DNA of 7,571 nucleotides, from positions 1 to 7,571 of the forward strand of contig DAOVFI010000111.1 in the NCBI GenBank assembly GCA_030673005.1. The letters are read 5' to 3'. The stretch is from Planctomycetales bacterium (GTDB lineage: Bacteria; Planctomycetota; Phycisphaerae; SM23-33). The notes beneath the pieces are model-generated. The model was given only the letters and a program-made list of their open reading frames with translations, searched no databases and was not told the DNA's origin. The position numbers were made by a program, and so were the translations under genes. This document shows, piece after piece, positions 1 to 5,997 of this stretch (position 1 is the first letter of the stretch; each line of letters starts with the position of its first letter).

Positions 1-17
1 GGGAAGCGAGACTAGCC

Positions 18-764
18 ATGTTGACCAGACAGATGTTGGCGATGGGCCTGGTGGTTCTGACGGCGGCGGTGATTATTTGGAGTTGGGGTCCTGAAGCCCC
101 TGCCGGGCCGCGGGTCTCAGCAAAGGAACCCGGGCGAAACAGTGCTGAACTGCCGGCCACTAACGACGAAGCGGTCAGACCCGCCCACGCCCGGCGTCTT
201 CGGGCGCGCGCCGACGGGCCGGCGCATTCGGTCAAGAATAATCGCGGGTGGGGACGACCCAGGCGTGAAGACATCGAGAAGATAAAGGCGTTTACCAAAA
301 AGTACCTTCCCGAGGAGTACAGGCGTCTTGAGATGCTCCTTAAGGAAAATCCGCGCCAGGCCCGGCGGATGCTGCGGCGGCTCTGGTGGCTCTATCAGCG
401 CATGCAGGCCTTTCCGCCCGAGGTCCGCGGCGCCGCGGTGGCGAGGCATCGTCTCTACATCGCAATTTTCCATACGCGAAGGGAGTATCTCCGGGCCAAC
501 AAGGCGAACGAAAAGGCCAAACTGAAAAAGAAACTCCGCGGCCTGCTCGTCAAGCAGTTCGACAATGACCAGACCGTAAAGGAATACCAGGTGAAGCGCC
601 TGGCTCAGAAACTCACCGAGTTGAAGGCCGAGATCGAGCAGCGAAAAAAGAACCGCGATAAGGTTATTTCCGAGCGGCTCAAACGTCTGCTGAAACCGGG
701 TCCGCCGCTGCGCCCCGCTGACGGGGGTCCCGCTGCGGATGTTCATATTGACAAACCGCAATGA
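18..764 (+). CDS. Membrane-anchored or secreted basic coiled-coil protein of unknown function
   Basis: The 248-residue product starts with a short basic n-region and a hydrophobic stretch (about residues 6-23, ending IIWSWG), so it is either exported or held by one N-terminal membrane helix. Residues ~25-80 are Pro/Ala/Arg-rich and probably disordered. From ~85 on it is almost entirely charged helix: a segment with LLKENPRQARRML (~106-118) and a long Lys/Glu/Arg heptad-like helix (~188-226) ending in ERLKRLLK. The pattern recalls small periplasmic helical proteins (CpxP/Spy or heavy-metal-sensor style), but I do not recognise a named family. ATG at 18 is used; a GGGAAG-like purine stretch lies at 1-6. 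Alternative in-frame ATGs at 33 and 42 would shorten the n-region. The stop overlaps the next start (ATGA, 761-764), so the pair is probably co-translated. Antisense frames here look like coding shadows. Confidence 0.75.
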   Translation: MLTRQMLAMGLVVLTAAVIIWSWGPEAPAGPRVSAKEPGRNSAELPATNDEAVRPAHARRLRARADGPAHSVKNNRGWGRPRREDIEKIKAFTKKYLPEEYRRLEMLLKENPRQARRMLRRLWWLYQRMQAFPPEVRGAAVARHRLYIAIFHTRREYLRANKANEKAKLKKKLRGLLVKQFDNDQTVKEYQVKRLAQKLTELKAEIEQRKKNRDKVISERLKRLLKPGPPLRPADGGPAADVHIDKPQ

Positions 765-1192
765 ACATCTATGAGGTTTCCGTATCGGTTCGTTTTTCCG
801 CTCGTCATAGTGTTGCTATGCCCGACGGGACGGCCGAAGCTCCGCACGGGCACGATTGGCGCGTGACGGCGGCGTTCCGCGCCGACCGGCTGGACGAGAA
901 TGGCTTTGTGATTGATTTTCTCGCCGCCAGGACGGCGCTGGAGGAGATTGTCGGCGAACTGGATGGGACGGACTTGAACGAATTGCCGGCTATGTCCGGC
1001 GGGTCTGCGACGGCAGAGCGACTGGCCGAATATATGGCAGGGCGTCTCAAAGGGAGATTGGGGCGGGATGTTCACTGTATCCGCGTTACCGAGGCCCCCG
1101 GTTGCTCGGCGGCATTTTATCCCTCGAACGCAGGCCGGGACTCAACCGTAGGCCGGGACGGAGCGAAGCGGAGTCCCGGCGGCTCGGGCTGA
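761..1192 (+). CDS. 6-pyruvoyl/6-carboxy-tetrahydropterin synthase family protein (QueD/PTPS-like, ExxHGH variant)
   Basis: The 143-residue product matches the COG0720 tunnel-fold family, whose members act on 7,8-dihydroneopterin triphosphate in queuosine, biopterin or folate synthesis in the cytoplasm. Visible family marks are FSARHS (His16), HGHDW (His29, His31), so all three Zn ligands are present, then FVIDF (49-53), LDGTDLNELP (67-76) and VTEAPGCSAAFY (109-120) with the pterin-anchoring Glu111. Two catalytic features differ from QueD. The Cys four residues before HGH is absent (Ala25), with Glu at 26 giving ExxHGH. The His of the usual LDHxxLN is Gly69. ExxHGH is the mark reported for PTPS-III enzymes that make 6-hydroxymethyl-dihydropterin in place of FolB, so a folate role is possible; loss of the His makes this uncertain. 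No ribosome binding site is visible, and the start overlaps the upstream stop (ATGA), suggesting coupling. The family normally ends near Tyr120; the last ~23 residues are encoded by a repeat element. Confidence 0.85.
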   Translation: MNIYEVSVSVRFSARHSVAMPDGTAEAPHGHDWRVTAAFRADRLDENGFVIDFLAARTALEEIVGELDGTDLNELPAMSGGSATAERLAEYMAGRLKGRLGRDVHCIRVTEAPGCSAAFYPSNAGRDSTVGRDGAKRSPGGSG

Positions 1193-1271
1193 ACTGCCTA
1201 TGTCTCGGGCTAAATTGCCGGGACTCCACTGCGTTCCGTCCCGGCCTACCGCTTCGTCCCGGCCTACGCAT
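1128..1271. repeat. Nested inverted-repeat element overlapping the end of the pterin-synthase gene
   Basis: Arms at 1146-1180 and 1217-1251 (35 bases each) are inverted copies with about five mismatches, both containing AGGCCGGGACGGA in the same orientation after reverse-complementing. A further partial half-unit lies outside each: AGGCCGGGAC at 1132-1141 and GTCCCGGCCT at 1256-1265. The loop holds a direct repeat, CTCGGGCTGAACTGCC at 1183-1198 and CTCGGGCTAAATTGCC at 1204-1219 (two differences). In RNA this would form a long hairpin. It carries no T-run, so it is not a textbook terminator. It may be a dispersed intergenic repeat that inserted near the 3' end of the upstream gene and now encodes its last residues. 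Confidence 0.8.
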
Positions 1272-1304
1272 ACGCCTGCCTACCTGGGAAGTCCCACCTT
1301 TCGC

Positions 1305-1332
1305 TTGCTTTTCAGCAGTGCGGTTTTATAGT
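1305..1332 (+). promoter_or_regulatory. Possible sigma-70 promoter for the hydrolase gene
   Basis: TTGCTT at 1305-1310 and TATAGT at 1327-1332 are separated by 16 bases. The -10 hexamer is 5/6 to consensus, the -35 only 3/6. Transcription would begin near 1339, downstream of the ATG at 1333, which argues for translation starting at 1378 or 1387 rather than further upstream. This is sequence pattern only. Confidence 0.35.
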
Positions 1333-1377
1333 ATGGCCTTCCTGTTGAAACCTTACTTGACAACGGACTCGGCGAGT

Positions 1378-2148
1378 GTGAAAACGGTGCGTAAAAGTCT
1401 GATTACAGTTCTGTTGGCCATTACCGGCTGCGCCGTACCCCAGCCTCAGAATACGCCCCCCGAGCAGCAAAGACTCCTCCTCGAGCCGATCACAAACAGG
1501 TACTATTTCCTATACGTCCCCTCCAAATATCGCAGCGACAAACCCCTTCCGGTTATCGTTACCTGCCACGGTACGGACCCGTTCGACGTAGCGGCCTACC
1601 AGGTGGGCGAGTGGAAGATGCTGGCGGAAAAGTACGGCTGCCTGCTCATCTGCCCGAAACTGACCAGCACCGACGGCATCCTCGGCACCGGCGCTATCGA
1701 CCAACTCCTTCGCGATGAATGCCTTATCATGACCATCCTTGGGCAGATGCACTACCTCTACAATATCGACCGCAGGAACATACTGATGACGGGCTTTTCG
1801 GGCGGGGGATTCCCGGCCTATTTCGTCGGCCTGCGGCATCCGGACATCTTCTCGGTGGTGATCGCCCGCAACTGCAACTTCAACCGCCGCGCCCTGGACG
1901 GCTGGTACCCGCGCGAAGCAATCAAGACGCCCGTGATGGTCTATTACGCCCAGAACGACCCCGGCGCGATCAAAGACCAGTCGGAAAAGGCCATCGCCTA
2001 TCTGCGATCCGCCGGTTTCAAGATTACTGCAAAAATAATCCCACACAGCGGGCATGAACGTTATCCCGAAGTGGCTATGAAATACTGGCTGGAACACTGG
2101 AACGGGGCACGGCCGACGGGCGCGCACGCATCCACACCAAAACGATAA
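1378..2148 (+). CDS. Lipoprotein alpha/beta-hydrolase (esterase / PHB-depolymerase-like)
   Basis: From GTG 1378 the product is 256 residues and begins with a clean lipoprotein signal: basic KTVRK, hydrophobic SLITVLLA and lipobox ITGC with Cys18, so it is probably membrane-anchored outside the cytoplasm. The mature part is an alpha/beta-hydrolase: oxyanion-loop strand VIVTCHG (59-65), nucleophile elbow GFSGGG (Ser141), acid at YYAQNDP (Asp194) and SGHERYPEV (His226). The layout resembles the PHB-depolymerase/LpqC and feruloyl-esterase-like group of secreted esterases; the substrate cannot be read from sequence. The open frame extends up to 1102, but that part lies inside the upstream repeat and is not protein-like. 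ATG 1333 (MAFLLKPYL) would put ~15 odd residues before the signal, and GTG 1387 is a second good candidate (GGCGAG at 1371-1376, 10 bases upstream). The downstream aconitase starts 39 bases later, so read-through is possible. Confidence 0.85.
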   Translation: MKTVRKSLITVLLAITGCAVPQPQNTPPEQQRLLLEPITNRYYFLYVPSKYRSDKPLPVIVTCHGTDPFDVAAYQVGEWKMLAEKYGCLLICPKLTSTDGILGTGAIDQLLRDECLIMTILGQMHYLYNIDRRNILMTGFSGGGFPAYFVGLRHPDIFSVVIARNCNFNRRALDGWYPREAIKTPVMVYYAQNDPGAIKDQSEKAIAYLRSAGFKITAKIIPHSGHERYPEVAMKYWLEHWNGARPTGAHASTPKR

Positions 2149-2175
2149 CCGTCCGGACTTTTTTTAAAACAACCC

Positions 2176-2179
2176 GGAG
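2176..2179 (+). promoter_or_regulatory. Ribosome binding site of the aconitase gene
   Basis: GGAG lies 8 bases before ATG 2188, which is normal spacing. It fixes the aconitase start; no competing in-frame start with comparable support is seen upstream. Confidence 0.65.
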
Positions 2180-2187
2180 CACCTCTC

Positions 2188-4266
2188 ATGCAGGGCACAG
2201 TAACACAGAAAATACTCACCGGACATCTGACCTGCGGCGATCTGGAAGTCGGGCGGGAGATTGGTATCCGCATCGACCAGACCCTCACACAGGACGCCAC
2301 GGGCACCACGGCGTTTCTGCTGTTCGAGGCAATGGGCGTCGAGCGGGTGCGTGCGGAACTGTCGGTCAGTTTCGTGGACCACAACATGGCCCAGTTCGGC
2401 CCCGAGAATCACAACGACCACCTGTACCTCCAGTCGATCGCCGCTAAGGTCGGCGCGTATCACAGCCGGCCCGGAAACGGCATCTGCCACCAGGTCCACC
2501 TGGAGCGTTTCGCCGCGCCGGGTAAGACCTTGCTGGGCAGCGATTCTCACACGCCGACCGCCGGCGGCATGGGCGCTCTGGCGATCGGTGCAGGCGGGCT
2601 GGACGTAGCCGTCGCTATGGGCGGCGGGGCGTTTTACCTTTCGTGCCCTGCCGTGGTGGCGGTGGAACTGAAAGGACGACTGCCGGACTGGGTCGCGCCC
2701 AAGGACATTATCCTGAAACTGCTGAGCATCCTCACGACGCGCGGCAACGTCGGCGCGGTGGTCGAATACTGCGGCGAAGGCGTCGCATCGCTTTCAGTCC
2801 CGGCGCGGGCGACCTGCACCAACATGGGCGCCGAACTGGGCGTAACGGCCAGCGTCTTCGGCGCCGACGATACGACGCGGGCGTTTCTGGCCGCCCAGGG
2901 CAGGGCCGATCAGTTCACGCCGCTGTCGGCGGAGCCGGACGCACAGTATGACCGTATAACCAAGCGCCTTCACGCCGAGCAGGACGCAGTCGTCATCGAG
3001 AACATCCGCCGCTACTGCCCCGACGCCGAAATTACCAGGCCCGACATCGACGGTATGATCGAGGTGAGCCTCAGCCGGGTTGTGATCGATCTGTCCGACC
3101 TGGCACCGCTGGCGTCGGCGCCGTCGTCGCCGGGCAACGTCGAGACCGTTGCAGGACTGGCGGGGACGAAAGTCGATCAGGTGATTATCGGCTCGTGCAC
3201 CAATTCCAGTCTCCACGACCTGATGGTCGCCGCCGCCGTGCTTGCGGGGCGGAAGGTTCATCCGCGTGTGGAACTCGGCATCGCACCGGGCAGCCGGCAG
3301 GTGCTGAAGATGCTGTCCGATAACGGCTCGCTGGGCGAGATGGTCGCAGCCGGGGCGCGGATTCTCGAATGTGGGTGCGGGCCTTGCATCGGTCAGGGCT
3401 TCTCGCCGGGAAACGATCGCGTCAGTTTGCGGACGTTCAATCGCAACTTCGCCGGGCGCAGCGGCACGAAGGGCGATAAGGTCTATCTCGTATCGCCGGA
3501 GACCGCCGTCGCCGCCGCCGTCACCGGCGAAATCACCGACCCTCGGCGACTGGACATGCCGCAACCGAAAATCCCGGAGGTGAGTGAATTCCTTACCGAC
3601 GACGGTATGATTATCCCGCCGCTTGGGCCTGACGAGGCAGCCCGCGTCGAGATCGTTCGCGGGCCGACGATTGTCAAACCTCCCGCCGGGCAGCCGCTGC
3701 CGGAGAAAATCGACGGGCAGGTCCTTATCAAGGTCGGCGAGAAGATAACCACCGACCACATCATGCCGGCAGGACCGCTGCTGAAATTGCGCTCCAACGT
3801 GCCGGAATACGCAAAACACGTCTTCGACCCGCTGAACGAGTCGGGCGAGCCGACCTTCGCCGAGCGCGCCGTCGCGGTCAAACAGGCCGGCAGGGACGGT
3901 GTAGTCGTAGCCGGTGATTCATACGGGCAGGGTTCGTCGCGCGAGCACGCGGCCTTGTGCCCGATGTACCTGGGCGTGCGGGTCGTTATCGCAAAAGCAA
4001 TCGAACGGATTCACCAGGCAAACCTTGTCAACTTCGCGATCCTGCCGCTGACCTTCACCGAGGCGGCCGATTACGAACGAATCGACGCCGCCGACCGGCT
4101 CGTTATTGAAGACGTCGCCGGTGCGGTCGCATCGGCTGAAAGTGTTACTGTCCGCAACGCCACGAAAGAATTCAATTTCACCTGCCGGGTAAATCTCAGC
4201 GACCGCCAGCGGGAAATCCTCGCCGCCGGCGGACTGCTGAATTACACCCGTCAGGCGAACGTGTAG
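2188..4266 (+). CDS. acn: Aconitate hydratase, single-chain Aquifex-type
   Basis: The 692-residue enzyme interconverts citrate and isocitrate through cis-aconitate in the TCA cycle, using a cytoplasmic [4Fe-4S] cluster. The LeuC-like part (~1-470) carries VDHN (Asp64-His65), HQ (His101), SDSHTPTAGG (Asp119, Ser120, His121), GSCTNSS (Cys337) and ECGCGPCIGQG (Cys397, Cys400). These three cysteines match the cluster ligands of pig heart aconitase. NRNFAGR supplies Arg419 and Arg424. After a linker, the LeuD-like swivel domain (~505-670) has TTDHIMPAG and DSYGQGSSREHAAL (Ser583 and Arg585 match the active-site Ser/Arg). Thus no key residue is missing. The length is close to the ~640-660-residue Aquifex-type group and shorter than AcnA/AcnB (~850-900). 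The start is supported by GGAG at 2176-2179. The downstream neighbour is a strong hairpin element, so transcription may end there. A homoaconitase-like substrate cannot be excluded from sequence. Confidence 0.95.
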   Translation: MQGTVTQKILTGHLTCGDLEVGREIGIRIDQTLTQDATGTTAFLLFEAMGVERVRAELSVSFVDHNMAQFGPENHNDHLYLQSIAAKVGAYHSRPGNGICHQVHLERFAAPGKTLLGSDSHTPTAGGMGALAIGAGGLDVAVAMGGGAFYLSCPAVVAVELKGRLPDWVAPKDIILKLLSILTTRGNVGAVVEYCGEGVASLSVPARATCTNMGAELGVTASVFGADDTTRAFLAAQGRADQFTPLSAEPDAQYDRITKRLHAEQDAVVIENIRRYCPDAEITRPDIDGMIEVSLSRVVIDLSDLAPLASAPSSPGNVETVAGLAGTKVDQVIIGSCTNSSLHDLMVAAAVLAGRKVHPRVELGIAPGSRQVLKMLSDNGSLGEMVAAGARILECGCGPCIGQGFSPGNDRVSLRTFNRNFAGRSGTKGDKVYLVSPETAVAAAVTGEITDPRRLDMPQPKIPEVSEFLTDDGMIIPPLGPDEAARVEIVRGPTIVKPPAGQPLPEKIDGQVLIKVGEKITTDHIMPAGPLLKLRSNVPEYAKHVFDPLNESGEPTFAERAVAVKQAGRDGVVVAGDSYGQGSSREHAALCPMYLGVRVVIAKAIERIHQANLVNFAILPLTFTEAADYERIDAADRLVIEDVAGAVASAESVTVRNATKEFNFTCRVNLSDRQREILAAGGLLNYTRQANV

Positions 4267-4289
4267 AGCTTTGTCACATTTAAAATTAT

Positions 4290-4476
4290 GGGTGGCACGG
4301 TCAAGCAAGGTCGAGGCTTTTTTCCTCGACCTTGCTTGGCCGTGGTGGGCGCCGTCACGGCCAAGCCTCACTACCTGCCTGCCGGTCTTCGACCCTGCCT
4401 TCGGCTCTGAGGCTCAGGCTCGAAGAGAGGCTCAGACCCGAAGGGCAGGCAGACGTTCGGCTTGACCGTGCCACCC
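4290..4476. repeat. Structured intergenic element with perfect 17-bp terminal inverted repeats
   Basis: GGGTGGCACGGTCAAGC at 4290-4306 is repeated exactly, inverted, at 4460-4476. Inside, the left end also pairs with a nearer segment (4296-4316 with 4324-4344). GCTTGGCCGTG at 4334-4344 pairs perfectly with 4356-4366. A further weaker foldback joins CTGCCTGCC (4375-4383) to GGCAGGCAG (4444-4452). The same ~11-base word, CACGGYCAAGC, thus appears four times in alternating orientation. No target-site duplication or open frame is evident. It fills most of the 234-base gap between the aconitase and the LEA-type lipoprotein genes. Confidence 0.85.
4296..4344 (+). terminator. Strong hairpin 30 bases after the aconitase stop; possible transcription end
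   Basis: A 21-bp stem (4296-4316 with 4324-4344, one G-T wobble) closes on a 7-base loop, CTTTTTT. It is the first strong structure after the aconitase stop codon and could stop RNA polymerase or protect the 3' end of the message. The T-run is in the loop rather than after the stem, so it is not a classical intrinsic terminator. Confidence 0.4.
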
Positions 4477-4487
4477 GGCTGAACGGG

Positions 4488-4493
4488 AAGGAG
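4488..4493 (+). promoter_or_regulatory. Ribosome binding site of the LEA-type lipoprotein gene
   Basis: AAGGAG lies 7 bases before ATG 4501, a near-perfect Shine-Dalgarno match that fixes the start. It sits 12 bases beyond the right terminal repeat of the structured element. Confidence 0.75.
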
Positions 4494-4500
4494 TTGTCAA

Positions 4501-5322
4501 ATGCAATCAACGGTTAAAAAAGTGTTGGTCGTACTTGCCGCGGCATTGCTGTCGAACGCTTTGATTGGTTGCATCAAACCGCCGACAGTAAAACTGCACG
4601 ACATCGACATTGCAGGATTTGATTTTAATAAAATCGATCTGGTCTTCGACGTGAAGGTGACCAATCCCAACGATTTTCAACTCGATTTTTCCGATTTGGC
4701 GTACTGCGTAACTTCGGGCCAAACGGAGATTGTCAGCGGAGCGCTCCCTTCGCCGGTAATGGCGTTGTCGGGCAATGAAACGACTGTCGTCCGCGTGCCC
4801 GTGTCGCTGGAATTTGCCGGCCTGGCGTCGCTGATGCACAACGTCCGCGCCGGCGAATCGATTCCATACGAGTTCAGCAGCACGTCGAAATTCCATTTCC
4901 TCGGGCTGAAGATTCCGGTGCGTATGAAGCGTAAAGGTCGGCTGCCCGTGCTGCGGAAGCCGGGGTGGCGTTTCCGCAAAGCGAAGTTTATCAAAGGCCC
5001 GCCGTCCTGGCTGGAGCTGTCCTTTGAAGTCGATAACCCCAATGTATTCGAACTGCCCCTGGAGCAGCTCAGCGGCGCTCTGAAATACGGCGACGACGTG
5101 GTCTTGCGGGTTAACGAGCCGAACCTCAAGCCGATCCCGCCCGGAAAGACTGTCATGTTCGTCGTCCGCGCCCGCGCCGACGGGCGTGGCGTGGCAAGGG
5201 CCATCGCCAAGGCATTGATCAGCGGTCAGAAGAAGAGTTTCGCCTTCGACGGCCGGCTGAAAATGGGCGTGCCGAAACTGCTTCGCAAGATGCTGCTGGA
5301 GAAAGAGCCGAAGGATGAGTGA
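4501..5322 (+). CDS. Lipoprotein with two LEA-2/WHy-like domains
   Basis: The 273-residue product has a lipoprotein signal (KK, then a hydrophobic run, lipobox LIGC with Cys24), so it is probably anchored in a membrane facing the periplasm. The mature chain reads as two beta-sandwich repeats of the LEA14/WHy type. Each begins with the characteristic strand ending in NPN: VFDVKVTNPNDFQLDFSDL (NPN at 55-57) and LSFEVDNPNVFELPLEQL (NPN at 179-181). Each repeat continues with a polar strand pair and a conserved-looking proline/charge turn (VVRVPVSLEF; KTVMFVVRAR). Such domains are known from desiccation-stress proteins and from bacterial envelope lipoproteins of mostly unknown role. A Lys/Arg-rich link (~139-160) separates the two. 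The gene has an excellent ribosome binding site, and its end overlaps the LOG-like gene by 8 bases, so the two are likely translated together. No enzymatic motif is visible. Confidence 0.85.
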   Translation: MQSTVKKVLVVLAAALLSNALIGCIKPPTVKLHDIDIAGFDFNKIDLVFDVKVTNPNDFQLDFSDLAYCVTSGQTEIVSGALPSPVMALSGNETTVVRVPVSLEFAGLASLMHNVRAGESIPYEFSSTSKFHFLGLKIPVRMKRKGRLPVLRKPGWRFRKAKFIKGPPSWLELSFEVDNPNVFELPLEQLSGALKYGDDVVLRVNEPNLKPIPPGKTVMFVVRARADGRGVARAIAKALISGQKKSFAFDGRLKMGVPKLLRKMLLEKEPKDE

Positions 5323-5836
5323 GTCGCCTGTCATTTCGGTTTTCGGCAGCGGCGAGGTCCGCCGCGGAAGCAGCGAGTACGAAACGGCCGAGCGGGTCGG
5401 GGGCGTTTTGGTCGAACTGGGCTACTCCGTCGCCACCGGCGGTTACGGCGGGACTATGGAGGCCGTCTCACGCGGCGCCGGCAGCGCCGGAGCGACGGTC
5501 ATCGGCGTTACCTGCCGAATCTGGAGGTCCGGTCCGAACGAATTCGTCGATCGCGTAATCGAAACTGCCGACCACCACGAGCGTCTGCGGACGCTGATTG
5601 ACATGGGAGAGGCCGGGTACGTCGTCCTGCCCGGCGCGACGGGGACGCTGCTGGAACTGGCGGGCGTCTGGGAAATGGTCGGCAAAGGCGCTATCTCCGC
5701 TCGACCTATCGTCTGCGTCGGCGAATACTGGCGACCGCTGGTCGCGCTTATCGGGCAAACCAAACATAAAGCGACCGGTTACGTCTCTTTCGCGGAATCA
5801 CCTGCCGGACTGGCGGATCACTTCAGGCGCATCTGA
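5315..5836 (+). CDS. LOG-like Rossmann-fold nucleotide phosphoribohydrolase family protein (TIGR00725-like)
   Basis: The 173-residue product has the layout of LOG/lysine-decarboxylase-like proteins, which hydrolyse N6-substituted adenosine monophosphates (cytokinin nucleotides) or AMP-like nucleotides to base and ribose 5-phosphate in the cytoplasm. It begins with strand VISVFGSG (6-13), then ATGGYGGTMEAVSRGA (40-55) in the place of the phosphate-binding SGGxxGxM. HHERLRTLI (87-95) follows where the family has its R-K/L segment, then LPGATGTLLEL (105-115). The family signature is PGGxGTxxE. Here the second Gly is Ala108, while Pro106, Gly107, Gly110, Thr111 and Glu114 are kept. The length suits the shorter TIGR00725 group. 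ATG 5315 overlaps the upstream stop by 8 bases, and no strong ribosome binding site is seen beyond purine-rich sequence in the upstream gene, so coupling to the lipoprotein gene is likely. Substrate assignment is inference. Confidence 0.85.
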   Translation: MSESPVISVFGSGEVRRGSSEYETAERVGGVLVELGYSVATGGYGGTMEAVSRGAGSAGATVIGVTCRIWRSGPNEFVDRVIETADHHERLRTLIDMGEAGYVVLPGATGTLLELAGVWEMVGKGAISARPIVCVGEYWRPLVALIGQTKHKATGYVSFAESPAGLADHFRRI

Positions 5837-5838
5837 AT

Positions 5839-5921
5839 GGCAAAGCCCACGCCACTGTGTTCCGTGGGTTGGCGCCACTGTGTTCCGTGGGCATACGCAG
5901 CGCGGTGGCGTGGGCTTGGCC
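5839..5921. repeat. Intergenic repeat element: 19-bp direct repeat inside an inverted repeat
   Basis: CGCCACTGTGTTCCGTGGG occurs exactly twice, at 5850-5868 and 5873-5891. The whole is bounded by inverted arms 5839-5855 and 5905-5921 (16 of 17 positions pair, 13 of them consecutive: AAGCCCACGCCAC / GTGGCGTGGGCTT). A degenerate third copy lies inverted at the right side. It starts three bases after the LOG-like gene stop and could act as a 3' hairpin for that transcript. There is no T-run, so terminator activity is uncertain. Confidence 0.8.
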
Positions 5922-5944
5922 TTGCATTTCGAGTACATCCTGAC

Positions 5945-5974
5945 TTGAAACGACCTACCTGCCGGACGTACAAT
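5945..5974 (+). promoter_or_regulatory. Sigma-70-like promoter for the duplicated-domain exported protein
   Basis: TTGAAA at 5945-5950 and TACAAT at 5969-5974, spaced 18 bases, are each 5/6 to consensus. Transcription would start near 5981, about 17 bases before ATG 5998. This placement rules against a TTG start at 5977. Confidence 0.5.
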
Positions 5975-5997
5975 CATTGTTTGCGAGATGGATCATT

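Noticed and set aside
1102..1377. Upstream extension of the hydrolase reading frame to ATG 1102
   Set aside because: The extra residues come from the inverted repeat and overlap the pterin gene. The lipoprotein signal begins at 1378 or 1387, and a possible promoter lies at 1305-1332.
2149..2165. Terminator between the hydrolase and aconitase genes (T7 run after GTCCGGAC)
   Set aside because: The T-run is real, but the palindrome has no room for a loop and no other stable stem precedes it, so an intrinsic terminator is not supported.
2794..3819. Long antisense open frame (341 codons) opposite the aconitase gene
   Set aside because: It lies wholly within a convincing aconitase, reads as low-complexity Arg/His/Asp/Gly-rich sequence without motifs, and is expected from third-position GC bias.
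4271..4300. Promoter beginning with TTGTCA at 4271-4276
   Set aside because: No acceptable -10 hexamer lies 16-18 bases downstream; that position falls in the GC-rich repeat end.
4290..4476. Insertion sequence
   Set aside because: Perfect terminal inverted repeats are present, but there is no transposase frame inside and no target-site duplication at 4281-4289 versus 4477-4485.
4507..5334. Antisense open frame (275 codons) opposite the LEA-type lipoprotein gene
   Set aside because: It mirrors a gene with a perfect ribosome binding site, lipobox and domain motifs; the antisense product has no signal, motif or ribosome binding site of its own.
5850..5891. CRISPR array from the two 19-bp direct repeats
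   Set aside because: There are only two repeats, the spacer is four bases, and no cas gene is near.
5977..5997. TTG start for the duplicated-domain protein
   Set aside because: It lies between the -10 hexamer at 5969-5974 and the expected transcription start. It would add residues ahead of a signal peptide that is already well formed from 5998 or 6010.
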